This document shows positions 51,330-59,537 of a DNA stretch of 64,000 nucleotides, piece by piece (position 1 is the first letter of the stretch; each line of letters begins with the position of its first letter). The DNA is from CALKYB01 sp964510575 (GTDB taxonomy: Bacteria > Bdellovibrionota_C > UBA2361 > SZUA-149 > CALKYB01). The position numbers and the translations under genes were made by a program. The DNA is taken from positions 97,663 to 161,662 of the forward strand of contig CAZECN010000002.1 of the NCBI GenBank assembly GCA_964510575.1. Direction: 5' to 3'. The notes under the pieces were generated by a model. It saw only the letters and a list, made by a program, of their open reading frames with translations. It did not search any database and was not told where the DNA came from.

Positions 51330-53525
51330 ATGGGAAAGATTATTTACACTCACACAGACGAAGCTCCGGCACTAGCCACAGTTTCTTGGTTACCTGTAGT
51401 TAGAAAGTTTCTAGCTAGTAGAGGTATTGAGGTTGAACTAAGTGACATCTCACTTGCTGGTAGAATTCTGGCGCATTTTCCAGAAGCAGTGCCTGGTGGA
51501 CAAAAAGATGAGCTGTCTGATCTAGGTGAGCTTGTAACTAAGCCAGAAGCCAACATTATGAAGCTTCCAAATATTAGTGCTTCAGTTCCACAGCTTCAAG
51601 AAGCTATTCAAGAATTAAACGAGAAAGGCTTCAAAGTTCCTGAATATCCTAATGACGATGCTGACATTACAGCTAAGTATAAAAAAGTTTTAGGAAGTGC
51701 GGTGAACCCAGTTCTTCGTGAAGGTAACTCTGACCGTAGAGCTCCTGCTGCTGTTAAGGCCTTTGCTCGAAGTAACCCTCATTCAATGGGTGCTTGGTCT
51801 AAAGACTCTAAAACTGAAGTAGCCACAATGGGTAAAAATGATTTTCGCTCTAACGAAAAATCAGCTCGTATTGAAAAAGCTCAGAATCTAAAGATTGTTT
51901 TTGAATCTGCTTCAGGTCGAAAAACTTTAAGAGAAGCGGTTCCAGTTCTTGATGGTGAAGTCGTAGACGCAACTTTCATGGACGCTGCTAAACTTAAAGC
52001 TTTCCTCGGTGAGCAGCTTCAAAGAGCAAAGAAGGAAGGAGTTCTTTTCTCTCTTCATATGAAAGCTACGATGATGAAAGTGGCTGACCCTATTATCTTT
52101 GGCCACTGCGTTAAGGAGCTTCTTGCTGGCGTTTATGAAAAACACGCTGCGGTTTTGGCTGAAGCTGAAGTTAATCCAAATAACGGACTTGGTAGTTTTA
52201 TTGCTGCTTTAGAAGAACTTCCAGCTGACAAAAAATCTCCAGTGCTTGCTGACATTGAAGCTGCAATTGCTGACGGTCCTTCGCTTGCAATGGTTGATTC
52301 TGACAAAGGAATCACGAACCTTCACGTTCCAAGTGACGTAATTATCGACGCTTCAATGCCAGCGATGATTCGTTCTTCAGGTCAAATGTGGAACAAAGAC
52401 GGTAAGCTAGAAGACACAATTGCTGTAATTCCTGACAGTAGCTACGCCGCTGTTTTTCAGGCAACGATTGATGACTGTAAAGCTAACGGAGCTTACGACC
52501 CAACTAAAATGGGCTCAGTGTCGAACGTTGGTTTGATGGCCAAGAAAGCCCAGGAGTATGGTTCTCATGATAAGACTTTTGAAATCGAAGAAGCCGGAAC
52601 GGTAAAAGTTCTGGCTGAAGATGGTTCAATTGTTTTCGAGAATGCTGTTTCTCAGGGTGATATCTGGAGAATGTGCCAGACGAAAGACGTTGCTATTAAA
52701 AACTGGGTTAAGCTTGCAGTTGAAAGGTCTAGACTCTCAAACACTCCAGTAGTGTTTTGGTTGAACAAAGATAGACCTCATGACGCAGTTCTAATCGGAT
52801 TGGTTAATGAGTATCTTAAAGACCATGACACGAGCGGACTTGATATTGATATCATGGCTCCAGAGGCTGCCACCAAGCATTCTGTAAAAAGAATCAGAGA
52901 AGGAAATGACACTATCTCAGCTACTGGAAATGTATTGAGAGACTACCTGACTGACCTTTTTCCAATTCTTGAAGTTGGAACTAGTGCAAAGATGCTTTCA
53001 ATTGTTCCACTTCTAAACGGTGGTGGATTGTTTGAAACTGGAGCTGGTGGTTCTGCTCCTAAGCACGTTCAGCAACTAGTTGAGGAGAATCACCTTAGAT
53101 GGGATTCTCTTGGTGAGTTTGCTGCACTAGCTGCTTCACTTGAGCATATTGCTAATAGCAACGGCTCAGGAAAAGGTGCTCAGGTTCTTGCCGATGCTTT
53201 GGATAAAGCTACAGTTAAACTTCTTGAAACTGGAAAGAATCCATCAAGAAAAGTTGGCGAGCTTGATAACAGAGGAAGTCATTTTTACATGGCTCTTTAC
53301 TGGGCGCAGGAACTTGCAGCACAAAGTGAAGATGCTGAGCTTCAAGCTAAGTTTGCTCCAATTGCTGAGAAGCTTGCTGAGAACGAAGCTAAGATCATTG
53401 AAGAGCTTGCTGTTGTGCAAGGAAAGCCAGTTGATATTGGTGGTTACTACAGAGTTGATAACGATGCGGTCGAAAAAATTATGAGACCAAGTCAGACTTT
53501 CAACTCAATCGTTGAATCTATCTAA
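51330..53525 (+). CDS. icd: Monomeric NADP-dependent isocitrate dehydrogenase, paralogue 2
   Basis: 731 residues, full-length match to the monomeric family with the same active-site segments as the first copy (NIMKLPNISASVPQLQ, NPVLREGNSDRRAP, LHVPSDVIIDASMPAMIR). Codon choice is very even (GCT, CTT, GGT, GAA preferred), as in strongly expressed genes, and a strong terminator follows, so this is probably the main enzyme. Ribosome site TAGGAAG. NADPH and 2-oxoglutarate from this step feed glutamate, the amino donor for the ilv/leu genes around it. Confidence 0.96.
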   Translation: MGKIIYTHTDEAPALATVSWLPVVRKFLASRGIEVELSDISLAGRILAHFPEAVPGGQKDELSDLGELVTKPEANIMKLPNISASVPQLQEAIQELNEKGFKVPEYPNDDADITAKYKKVLGSAVNPVLREGNSDRRAPAAVKAFARSNPHSMGAWSKDSKTEVATMGKNDFRSNEKSARIEKAQNLKIVFESASGRKTLREAVPVLDGEVVDATFMDAAKLKAFLGEQLQRAKKEGVLFSLHMKATMMKVADPIIFGHCVKELLAGVYEKHAAVLAEAEVNPNNGLGSFIAALEELPADKKSPVLADIEAAIADGPSLAMVDSDKGITNLHVPSDVIIDASMPAMIRSSGQMWNKDGKLEDTIAVIPDSSYAAVFQATIDDCKANGAYDPTKMGSVSNVGLMAKKAQEYGSHDKTFEIEEAGTVKVLAEDGSIVFENAVSQGDIWRMCQTKDVAIKNWVKLAVERSRLSNTPVVFWLNKDRPHDAVLIGLVNEYLKDHDTSGLDIDIMAPEAATKHSVKRIREGNDTISATGNVLRDYLTDLFPILEVGTSAKMLSIVPLLNGGGLFETGAGGSAPKHVQQLVEENHLRWDSLGEFAALAASLEHIANSNGSGKGAQVLADALDKATVKLLETGKNPSRKVGELDNRGSHFYMALYWAQELAAQSEDAELQAKFAPIAEKLAENEAKIIEELAVVQGKPVDIGGYYRVDNDAVEKIMRPSQTFNSIVESI

Positions 53526-53545
53526 CGGTTACTTAAAATTTTGCG

Positions 53546-53579
53546 AAAAAAAAGCCCTCGGAAGAGGGCTTTTTTTTTT
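53546..53579 (+). terminator. Strong rho-independent terminator after the second icd
   Basis: GCCCTC-GGAA-GAGGGC stem with a GGAA tetraloop, preceded by eight A and followed by ten T, so it can work in both directions and also ends the convergent ilvE. Confidence 0.95.
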
Positions 53580-53607
53580 GTTATTTCTACAGAGTCCTCC
53601 TCAGGGC

Positions 53608-54662
53608 CTAAGTGTAGGAAAGATACTTCTCAAACCCTTCAAGCCGTCCATGCACGCAGTCGAGGTAGGCAGTTTTCNNNNNNNNNNNNNNNNNNNNNNN
53701 NNNNNNNNNNNNNNNNNNNNNNNNNNNNNNNNNNNNNNNNNNNNNNNNNNNNNNNNNNNNNNNNNNNNNNNNNNNNNATACTTCTCAAACCCTTCAAGCC
53801 GTCCATGCACGCAGTCGAGGTAGGCAGTTTTCACTGTATTAGTAACCTCACCAATCTCACCCTTGCCAATCACTTTGTCATCCAAGGATTTAATCGGAGT
53901 AATTTCAGCAGCTGTTCCAGTGTAGAAAGCTTCGTCTGCTGATGTAATATCATCAGGCTTTAAGGTCTTCTCTTCTACCTGAATACCTTTGCTCTCCATG
54001 ATCTCCATCACGGTGCTTCTGGTAATTCCAGCAAGGATAGTTCCCAAAGGTGGAGTGTAGACTTTTCCGCCTTTCGCGATGAACAGGTTCTCTCCTGGTC
54101 CTTCAGCTACGTTACCTTCGAAGTCCAAGAATAGAGCTTCATGGTAGTGACTGCCCTCTAACTCCTGAACAGCCATAATAGAGTTAACGTAATGACCTGT
54201 AATCTTAGCGTCAGTTACAGAAGACTTAGGATGAATTCGAATATACTTACTGGTTTTAAGGTCTACCATGTCGTGTGGCAGGTAGGCGCCCCACGGCCAG
54301 CAGGAAATAGACACTTCAGTTTCTACCCCTTTAGGATTCAAGCCCATCTTTCCGTAGCCGTAGTATACAAGCGGGCGAATATAGCCATGTCTCAGCTCAT
54401 TCTTTTTCACTGTCTCCAGAATGGCGTCATTCATTTCTTGCTCAGAGTATTTAGGTTCGAGCTTTAGGCATTTTGCCGAATAAAACAGCCGCTCCGTATG
54501 CTCCTTAAGTCTAAAGATGGCAGGGCCTTTCTCAGCATCGTAAACTCGCACTCCCTCAAAGACGCCACCGCCGTAATGAAGAGAATGGGTGAGGACGTGA
54601 ATTTTAGCCTCTTCCCAGGGAATTAAAGAGCCGTTCTGCCAGATGAATTTGGTCGTTTCCAT
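53608..54662 (-). CDS. ilvE: Branched-chain amino-acid aminotransferase, interrupted by an assembly gap
   Basis: Last step of valine, leucine and isoleucine synthesis. Fold-type IV PLP enzyme: SLHYGGGVFEGVRVY, IRPLVYYGYGKMG, the PLP Lys in DAKITGHYVNS, and AEGPGENLFIAKGGK with GTILAGITRSTVMEI. As read, the frame runs through 100 N and then out of frame. The two flanks of the N run carry the same 55 bases (53623-53677 and 53778-53832). Removing one copy plus the N gives a clean end GRLEGFEKYLSYT and stop at 53608-53610, a 299-residue protein of normal length. So the gene is probably intact and the gap false. Confidence 0.93.
53623..53677. repeat. 55-bp sequence duplicated across the scaffold gap (left copy)
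   Basis: Identical to 53778-53832. It codes for the C-terminal part of IlvE only once in a sensible protein, so it is best seen as overlapping contig ends that were not merged. Confidence 0.9.
53678..53777. other. 100-N scaffold gap inside ilvE
   Basis: Exactly 100 N, the conventional length for a gap of unknown size. The flanking duplication implies the true gap length is negative (an overlap of 55 bases). Confidence 0.97.
53778..53832. repeat. 55-bp sequence duplicated across the scaffold gap (right copy)
   Basis: Right copy of the 55-bp duplication. 55 is a common k-mer length in short-read assemblers, which supports an artefact. Confidence 0.9.
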
Positions 54663-54743
54663 AATTACTTTCTATTCTTCAGATAATTTAAGTCTCTAAA
54701 AGCCGTTTGATTCTATATCAAGCCTCGTCTGATTTTCCAATCT

Positions 54744-54868
54744 CTGTAAGCGTTCAGGTCACGCTGGTCGAGGCTCTAAAACGCCGACGAGTGAGTCGTG
54801 TGTAACACAGGTCGCAGCGGAGGAGGCTTTTTTAGTAACGTAGAGGAGCGAGGGCTGAGCGCTTACAG
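54744..54868 (+). repeat. Hairpin element A (60-bp conserved core, unique outer stem)
   Basis: A 125-bp element closed by CTGTAAGCGTTCAG and CTGAGCGCTTACAG (14 pairs, one G-U). Its core at 54767-54826 matches, in inverted orientation, the core of element B at 55079-55138. Identical blocks: GTCGAGGCTCT, CCGACGAG[T/C]GAGTCGT, TAACA, GTCGC, GAGGAGG. Inner stems: CT-AAAA-GCC with GGC-TTTT-AG, hairpin CGAC-GAGTGA-GTCG, and TGTG-TAA-CACA. It lies between ilvE and the leu leader peptide. Confidence 0.8.
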
Positions 54869-54879
54869 CATCAAACAGG

Positions 54880-54907
54880 TTGACTTTCTCTCAGAATCCT
54901 TCATTAT
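54880..54907 (+). promoter_or_regulatory. Candidate leu operon promoter
   Basis: TTGACT at 54880-54885, 16-base spacer, CATTAT at 54902-54907. Transcription would begin about 54914, at or one base before the leader-peptide ATG, so the leader would be nearly leaderless. The -10 box is weak, so a promoter further upstream is possible. Confidence 0.35.
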
Positions 54908-54914
54908 TACCCTC

Positions 54915-54968
54915 ATGAACACAGTGATTTTGCCAGTAAACAGCCTCCTGCTCCTTAGCATCAGCTAA
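54915..54968 (+). CDS. leuL: leu leader peptide (attenuator)
   Basis: 17 codons ending in four consecutive Leu codons (CTC CTG CTC CTT) followed by Ser-Ile-Ser and TAA. Downstream are the parts of a classic attenuator: CTTAGC-atca-GCTAAG over the end of the peptide, CGGGGCT at about 54971-54977 that can pair with AGCCCCG at 55002-55008 (antiterminator), and the terminator at 54999-55032. When leucine is scarce the ribosome stalls at the Leu run and lets the antiterminator form. No Shine-Dalgarno sequence is seen. Confidence 0.85.
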   Translation: MNTVILPVNSLLLLSIS

Positions 54969-54998
54969 GACGGGGCTCTATTGCGCAAAATATGAGAG

Positions 54999-55032
54999 AA
55001 AAGCCCCGCCTTAATAGCGGGGCTTTTTTTTT
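54999..55032 (+). terminator. Attenuator terminator of the leu operon
   Basis: GCCCCGC-cttaata-GCGGGGC, with A residues before and nine T after. It stands between the leader peptide and leuA. The 5' arm is shared with the upstream CGGGGCT segment, giving the mutually exclusive fold needed for attenuation. Confidence 0.9.
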
Positions 55033-55038
55033 ACCCTG

Positions 55039-55161
55039 TTCAGGCGAAGAAGGTGGCCCTTCTCTTCGTTTTTTTGGACCTCCTCACTGGCGACGTATGT
55101 TAAATACGACTCGCTCGTCGGTCCAAAAGAGCCTCGACAAGAACAACCTTCTTCGCCTGAA
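55039..55161 (-). repeat. Hairpin element B (60-bp conserved core, unique outer stem)
   Basis: A 123-bp element closed by a 16-bp perfect stem, TTCAGGCGAAGAAGGT at 55039-55054 and its complement at 55146-55161. The core 55079-55138 is an inverted copy of the core of element A. Inner stem TTTTGGACC/GGTCCAAAA (9 pairs), conserved hairpin CGAC-GAGCGA-GTCG and CGTAT-ttaac-ATACG. The stems differ in sequence from those of A but keep pairing. It separates the attenuator from leuA. Confidence 0.8.
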
Positions 55162-55217
55162 GGAATTTGGAACTTGCTGGGTTTGGAGAATGATTTGGTG
55201 GAATATTAGTAAGGACT

Positions 55218-56822
55218 ATGGACAGTTCAAGAAAGATTAAAATTTTCGACACCACTCTTCGTGATGGTCAGCAGTGCCCTGGTGCTGGGATGAACTTTGA
55301 AGAGAACCTCGCCTATGCCGAGCTAGCCCATCAGGCTGGAGTGGATGTGCTTGAGGCTGGCTTTCCAAGTGCCAGTAAAGTTGATTTTGAAATTGTCCGA
55401 GAAATTGCATCCCTTTACGGTGAGAAGAAGTCCAGTCCAACTGTGGCAGGCCTTTGCCAGCTAAGAATGGCGCAGGTTGAGAAAACCATCGACGCCTTGC
55501 AGCCAGTAACTCAGGTTGGCAGGTCTCGCATGCACGTTTACTTGCCAGTAGATCCAAAGTTAATGGAAGCCTCTTTAGGAAAAGAGCGAGCAGAGAACAA
55601 AGCTGCCTTGGTAGTCGACTTGGGTGAAGCCGTCGAGAAAGCGGTTAAGGCTGGCTTAGAAGTAGAGTTTAGCCCTGAGGGATATTCCCGAATGGCTGGG
55701 AACTTTGATTTCGTAACTGACTTAATCGCAGCTGCTGTAGGTGCAGGAGCTTCAGTGATTAACTGCCCCGATACTATTGGTGGTGGCTGTTGGTTGCAGG
55801 GCGAGAATTATTTCGTAAAGAATTTGTCTAAGCATGCTGCAATTATTGACGAGAAGTTTCCAGGAAACGAAGTTACTTGGTCAGCCCATTGTCATAATGA
55901 CTTTGGTTTAGCTCTTCATAACTCTTTGGCCGCTGTTTTTGATGGGCCATGCAGGCAGATTGAAGGTTGCTTCAACGGAGTAGGGGAGCGAGCTGGAAAC
56001 GTCTCGCTTGAGCAGTGCATTATGGTGATTAAGCACTTCGCTGCTTGTGGAAATTCAAAAGAGCCTTTCTATACTGACATTGAAACAGAAAAGATCGCTG
56101 AAGTTTGTGCTTTTGTTGCTGACAGAATGCTTCCTTCTCAGCCTCACTGGCCGGTTTCTGGATATAACGCAGCAAGGCACTCTTCGGGTGGACACACTAA
56201 CGCAGTGATTAAAAACCCTTTGGCTTACCAACCTTTCGATCCCAAAGAAGTAGGGCAAGAGATTTCAATGATCTTCGGCCCTCTTAGTGGCGGAAACCAT
56301 GCAAAGAGCATCATCGAATCTTTTGGTTATCGTTGTGAAGAGGACGAGAAAGCAAACGTTGCTCAGTATATCAAAGACAGATTCTCTGATCGGCGAAAAG
56401 GAATAACAGATAAAGAGCTTTTTGAAGGTTACTTTGACTACCGCAAACCAATTAATGTTAGCAGCTTTGATTATTCAAGAAGCTCCAATAAATCTGAGAT
56501 TTTTCTAAAAGGCAGGTTCTTTGAAGTGGACGGAGATTTTTCAGCCTCTTCCACTGGAAAAGACTCTGCTTTGGCAGCGCTAAAAAAAGCGATTGATCAG
56601 TATTACCCAGGACTAAAAATTCAGAATTATCGCAGTGAATCTTCAGGTGAAGGGATTTCTTCAACTAGTGTTTCAACCATTCTTCTTGAAGATGAAAAGG
56701 AGAATGTATTCGAAGGGCAGGGCGAGGACCAAGACTTAGAGATTGCCGCAATGAAGGCTTTAATTAACGCTGCTAACTTAGCTTATGTAGACACCCATTA
56801 TCGGATTAAGAAAAATGGCTAA
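55218..56822 (+). CDS. leuA: 2-isopropylmalate synthase
   Basis: First committed step of leucine synthesis. 534 residues. TIM-barrel part: FDTTLRDGQQCPGAGM (metal and catalytic residues), HCHNDFGLALHNSLAA, GCFNGVGERAGNVSLEQ, and the GGHTNAVI/NHAKSI region of the linker. The C-terminal regulatory domain (about 430-530) is present, but the leucine-site loop GxGxGPVDA reads STGKDSALA, so the Gly-Pro signature is lost. The ATG follows a leader of about 185 bases after the attenuator terminator with TAAGGA upstream. It overlaps leuC by eight bases. Confidence 0.94.
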   Translation: MDSSRKIKIFDTTLRDGQQCPGAGMNFEENLAYAELAHQAGVDVLEAGFPSASKVDFEIVREIASLYGEKKSSPTVAGLCQLRMAQVEKTIDALQPVTQVGRSRMHVYLPVDPKLMEASLGKERAENKAALVVDLGEAVEKAVKAGLEVEFSPEGYSRMAGNFDFVTDLIAAAVGAGASVINCPDTIGGGCWLQGENYFVKNLSKHAAIIDEKFPGNEVTWSAHCHNDFGLALHNSLAAVFDGPCRQIEGCFNGVGERAGNVSLEQCIMVIKHFAACGNSKEPFYTDIETEKIAEVCAFVADRMLPSQPHWPVSGYNAARHSSGGHTNAVIKNPLAYQPFDPKEVGQEISMIFGPLSGGNHAKSIIESFGYRCEEDEKANVAQYIKDRFSDRRKGITDKELFEGYFDYRKPINVSSFDYSRSSNKSEIFLKGRFFEVDGDFSASSTGKDSALAALKKAIDQYYPGLKIQNYRSESSGEGISSTSVSTILLEDEKENVFEGQGEDQDLEIAAMKALINAANLAYVDTHYRIKKNG

Positions 56823-57831
56823 AAATATTGTCGATAAAATTTGGGACGAGCACGTAGTTGCTCAAAAAGAAGGTCATCCAGCTATCTTTGCGATTGACCT
56901 AATGATGGTTCACGAAGTTACTTCAGCTCAGGCTTTTGATGTAATTCGAGCCCGAGGCATTGACGTATATAATCGAGGCAAACTATTGGCCACGGTGGAC
57001 CACAGTATTCCTACCAGCCAAACTCGTCTTCAGATTGTAGATGACGCCTGTAGAAATCAGGTGGAAACTCTAAGAAAAAACGTCGAACAGTTCGATGTTC
57101 CTTTCTATGACTTTGGTAGCGGTAACCAGGGGATTGTTCACGTAATTGGACCAGAGCTTGGTGCAACTCAACCTGGACTTACTATTGTCTGCGGGGATTC
57201 CCATACTTCTACTCACGGAGCTTTCGGTGCTCTGGCCTTTGGTGTNNNNNNNNNNNNNNNNNNNNNNNNNNNNNNNNNNNNNNNNNNNNNNNNNNNNNNN
57301 NNNNNNNNNNNNNNNNNNNNNNNNNNNNNNNNNNNNNNNNNNNNNGCAGGTGATTTCACTAACGGCCAAATTAAGGGCTTTGAAAGAGCCTTGGATTACA
57401 CCGGCCTTAAGGCAGGCGCTGCAATTTCAGGCACTCCGATTGAATGGGCCTTTGTTGGTTCTTGCACTAATGGTCGAATTGAAGACCTTCGCTTGGTGGC
57501 TGAAGTGCTAAAGGGTCAGAAAATCAGCGATGGGGTCACTATGTATATAGTCCCCGGTTCTGAAGAAGTTAGAGAGATTGCCGTGAAGGAAGGACTGGAT
57601 AAAGTCTTTAAGGAAGCGGGAGCCGACTTTAGAATGCCCGGCTGTTCAATGTGTCTAGGAATGAATGATGACAAGGTGCCTGCAGGAGCTAGGTGTATTT
57701 CATCTTCAAACAGAAACTTTATGGGACGGCAAGGGCCAGGGAGTATTACTCACCTGGCTTCACCGGCCACTGTGGCAGCAAGCGCGATCGCTGGAAAAAT
57801 TATTTCCGGCCAGGAATATTTCAATAATTAG
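56815..57831 (+). CDS. leuC: 3-isopropylmalate dehydratase large subunit, internal gap
   Basis: Aconitase-family subunit with the [4Fe-4S] cluster. Left part: LLATVDHSIPTSQ, VHVIGPELGATQPG, VCGDSHTSTHGAFGALAFG. Right part: FVGSCTNGRIEDLR (first cluster Cys), PGCSMCLGMNDD (other two) and SSNRNFMGRQGPG. Between them are 100 N. E. coli LeuC is about 465 residues, so around 150 residues of real sequence (roughly 450 bases) are missing, not 100 bases. The frame happens to hold across the N run. Both ends are complete, so the gene itself is probably whole. Confidence 0.94.
   Translation: MAKNIVDKIWDEHVVAQKEGHPAIFAIDLMMVHEVTSAQAFDVIRARGIDVYNRGKLLATVDHSIPTSQTRLQIVDDACRNQVETLRKNVEQFDVPFYDFGSGNQGIVHVIGPELGATQPGLTIVCGDSHTSTHGAFGALAFGXXXXXXXXXXXXXXXXXXXXXXXXXXXXXXXXXXAGDFTNGQIKGFERALDYTGLKAGAAISGTPIEWAFVGSCTNGRIEDLRLVAEVLKGQKISDGVTMYIVPGSEEVREIAVKEGLDKVFKEAGADFRMPGCSMCLGMNDDKVPAGARCISSSNRNFMGRQGPGSITHLASPATVAASAIAGKIISGQEYFNN
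57246..57345. other. 100-N scaffold gap inside leuC
   Basis: Exactly 100 N. Unlike the gap in ilvE, the flanks are not duplicated and family length predicts missing sequence. Confidence 0.97.
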
Positions 57832-57839
57832 AGGACGAG

Positions 57840-58445
57840 ATGGATAAAGTAGATAAAATTTCAGGCAGGTTAATTCCTGTATCCAGAAACGACGTAGACA
57901 CTGACCAGATCATTCCTGCTCGCTACTTAACAAGCGTTAGCAGGGAAGGTTTTGCAGAAGGCTTGTTTGCTGACCTTAAAAAGAATGATCCTGAGTTCAG
58001 CTTTAACCAGGAGAAGTTTAAAGGTGCCAAAATAATGGTTGCTGGAGTTAACTTTGGTTGCGGCTCTTCTAGGGAACACGCTGTCTGGGCAATCAAGGGT
58101 GCAGGAATAGAAGCAGTAATTGCCAAGAGCTTTGCTGATATCTTTTTTAGTAACAGTGCAAAGAATGGTTTGCTGCTAATCCAAGCCGACGAGAAAATAG
58201 TCGACCAGCTTCTTGAAGCTTCGCAGTCTGGTCAAGAAGAAGCCCAGATTTCTCTAGCAGAGCAAAAATTTAGCTCTGCTGCTGGAGAAAACGTAGATTT
58301 TGACTATGACTCCTTTAGAAAGCACTGTTTGCTAAATGGACTTGATGACTTGGACTATATCTTGTCTCAGCAGGATAGCGTTAAGTCTTTTGCTGAAAAG
58401 AGAAGTGCCAACCTGTTTTACGACACTACAAAAGCTAATAACTAA
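57840..58445 (+). CDS. leuD: 3-isopropylmalate dehydratase small subunit
   Basis: 201 residues, swivel domain partner of LeuC. VDTDQIIPARYL near the start and NFGCGSSREHAVWAIKG (substrate-binding SSREH) are the family marks; FADIFFSNSAKNGLL follows. It begins 8 bases after leuC with GAGGACGAG as ribosome site. Its stop overlaps the leuB start (TAATG), so translation is coupled. Confidence 0.96.
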   Translation: MDKVDKISGRLIPVSRNDVDTDQIIPARYLTSVSREGFAEGLFADLKKNDPEFSFNQEKFKGAKIMVAGVNFGCGSSREHAVWAIKGAGIEAVIAKSFADIFFSNSAKNGLLLIQADEKIVDQLLEASQSGQEEAQISLAEQKFSSAAGENVDFDYDSFRKHCLLNGLDDLDYILSQQDSVKSFAEKRSANLFYDTTKANN

Positions 58446-59524
58446 TGAACAAGAAAATTGCCCTACTACCTGGTGACGGGATTGGAGAAGAAGTTTGCGC
58501 CGAGGCCGTTCGGGTGCTCGATGCAGTGGCACAAGCAAATGGTCACAGCTTTGAATACGAGAAAGGACTTATCGGCGGAGCTGCCTGGGATGATCATCAA
58601 AGCCATTTTCCTGATGCGACTCTAAAAGTTTGCCAGGGGAGTGATGCAATTCTTTTTGGCTCTATCGGTGGCCCAATTGATTTGGCTCACGAGCCTAAGT
58701 GGAAGGACTGCGAGAAGAATTCAATTCTAGCTTTAAGAAAAGCCTTTAACTTCAATGCTAACTTCAGGCCTGCCAAGGTCTACCCAGAGCTAGTTGATAT
58801 TTGCCCACTTCGAGAGGAAGTTGCAGGGAAGGGAGTGGACATGCTGATTGTCCGCGAGCTTCTTGGAGATATTTATTTTGGAGAGCACCGAAGAGAAACT
58901 AGAGATGGTAGAAGAGTTGCCATTGATACTGCTGAGTATACTGAAGACCAAATAGCTTCCGTAGCCCACACTGCTTTTAAAGCAGCGAGTAAAAGGCGAA
59001 AGTCTTTGGTCTCGGTGGACAAAGCAAATGTTCTTGAAACCTCAAGGCTTTGGAGGGAAGTCGTAAAGGAAGTATCTGCTGAATATCCTGACGTAGAGCT
59101 TGAAGACATGTTCGTTGATAATGCAGCGATGCAGATTATCAGAGACCCAAGCCGCTTTGACGTTATTGTTACAGCGAACCTGTTTGGAGATATTCTCTCT
59201 GACGCAGCAGCAGTTCTTCCTGGCTCACTTGGTTTAACGCCAAGTGCAAGTTTAAACAGCGAAGGCTTTGGAATGTATGAGCCTCAGGGTGGTTCAGCCC
59301 CTGAGCTAGAAGGAAAGGGGGTAGCAAATCCTATCGCTCAAATTCTTTCATCTGGAATGCTTCTCAAGTTTTCTTTCGGTTTAATCAAGGAAGCTGACAG
59401 CATCACCCAGGCAGTAGAGAAGTCGCTTGAGCAAGGTTTTAGAACTGCGGATATTGCTTCCGCTGAAAGTGAAAAGCTTTCTACAACTGAAATGACTAAC
59501 AAGATAATTGAGAACTTAAGCTAG
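58445..59524 (+). CDS. leuB: 3-isopropylmalate dehydrogenase
   Basis: 359 residues; oxidative decarboxylation of 3-isopropylmalate with NAD+. LLPGDGIGEEV at the start, the substrate loop RELLGDIYFGEHR, the catalytic Lys in SVDKANVLETSRLWR and the metal Asp in TANLFGDILSDAAAVLPGSLG (seen as NLFGDILSDAA). Standard length. It is coupled to leuD and followed by ilvD after 13 bases. Confidence 0.97.
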   Translation: MNKKIALLPGDGIGEEVCAEAVRVLDAVAQANGHSFEYEKGLIGGAAWDDHQSHFPDATLKVCQGSDAILFGSIGGPIDLAHEPKWKDCEKNSILALRKAFNFNANFRPAKVYPELVDICPLREEVAGKGVDMLIVRELLGDIYFGEHRRETRDGRRVAIDTAEYTEDQIASVAHTAFKAASKRRKSLVSVDKANVLETSRLWREVVKEVSAEYPDVELEDMFVDNAAMQIIRDPSRFDVIVTANLFGDILSDAAAVLPGSLGLTPSASLNSEGFGMYEPQGGSAPELEGKGVANPIAQILSSGMLLKFSFGLIKEADSITQAVEKSLEQGFRTADIASAESEKLSTTEMTNKIIENLS

Positions 59525-59537
59525 AAGACACGACACC

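Noticed and set aside
53512..53942. Two plus-strand ORFs running through the N gap
   Set aside because: They exist only because N codons are read through; the opposite strand is ilvE.
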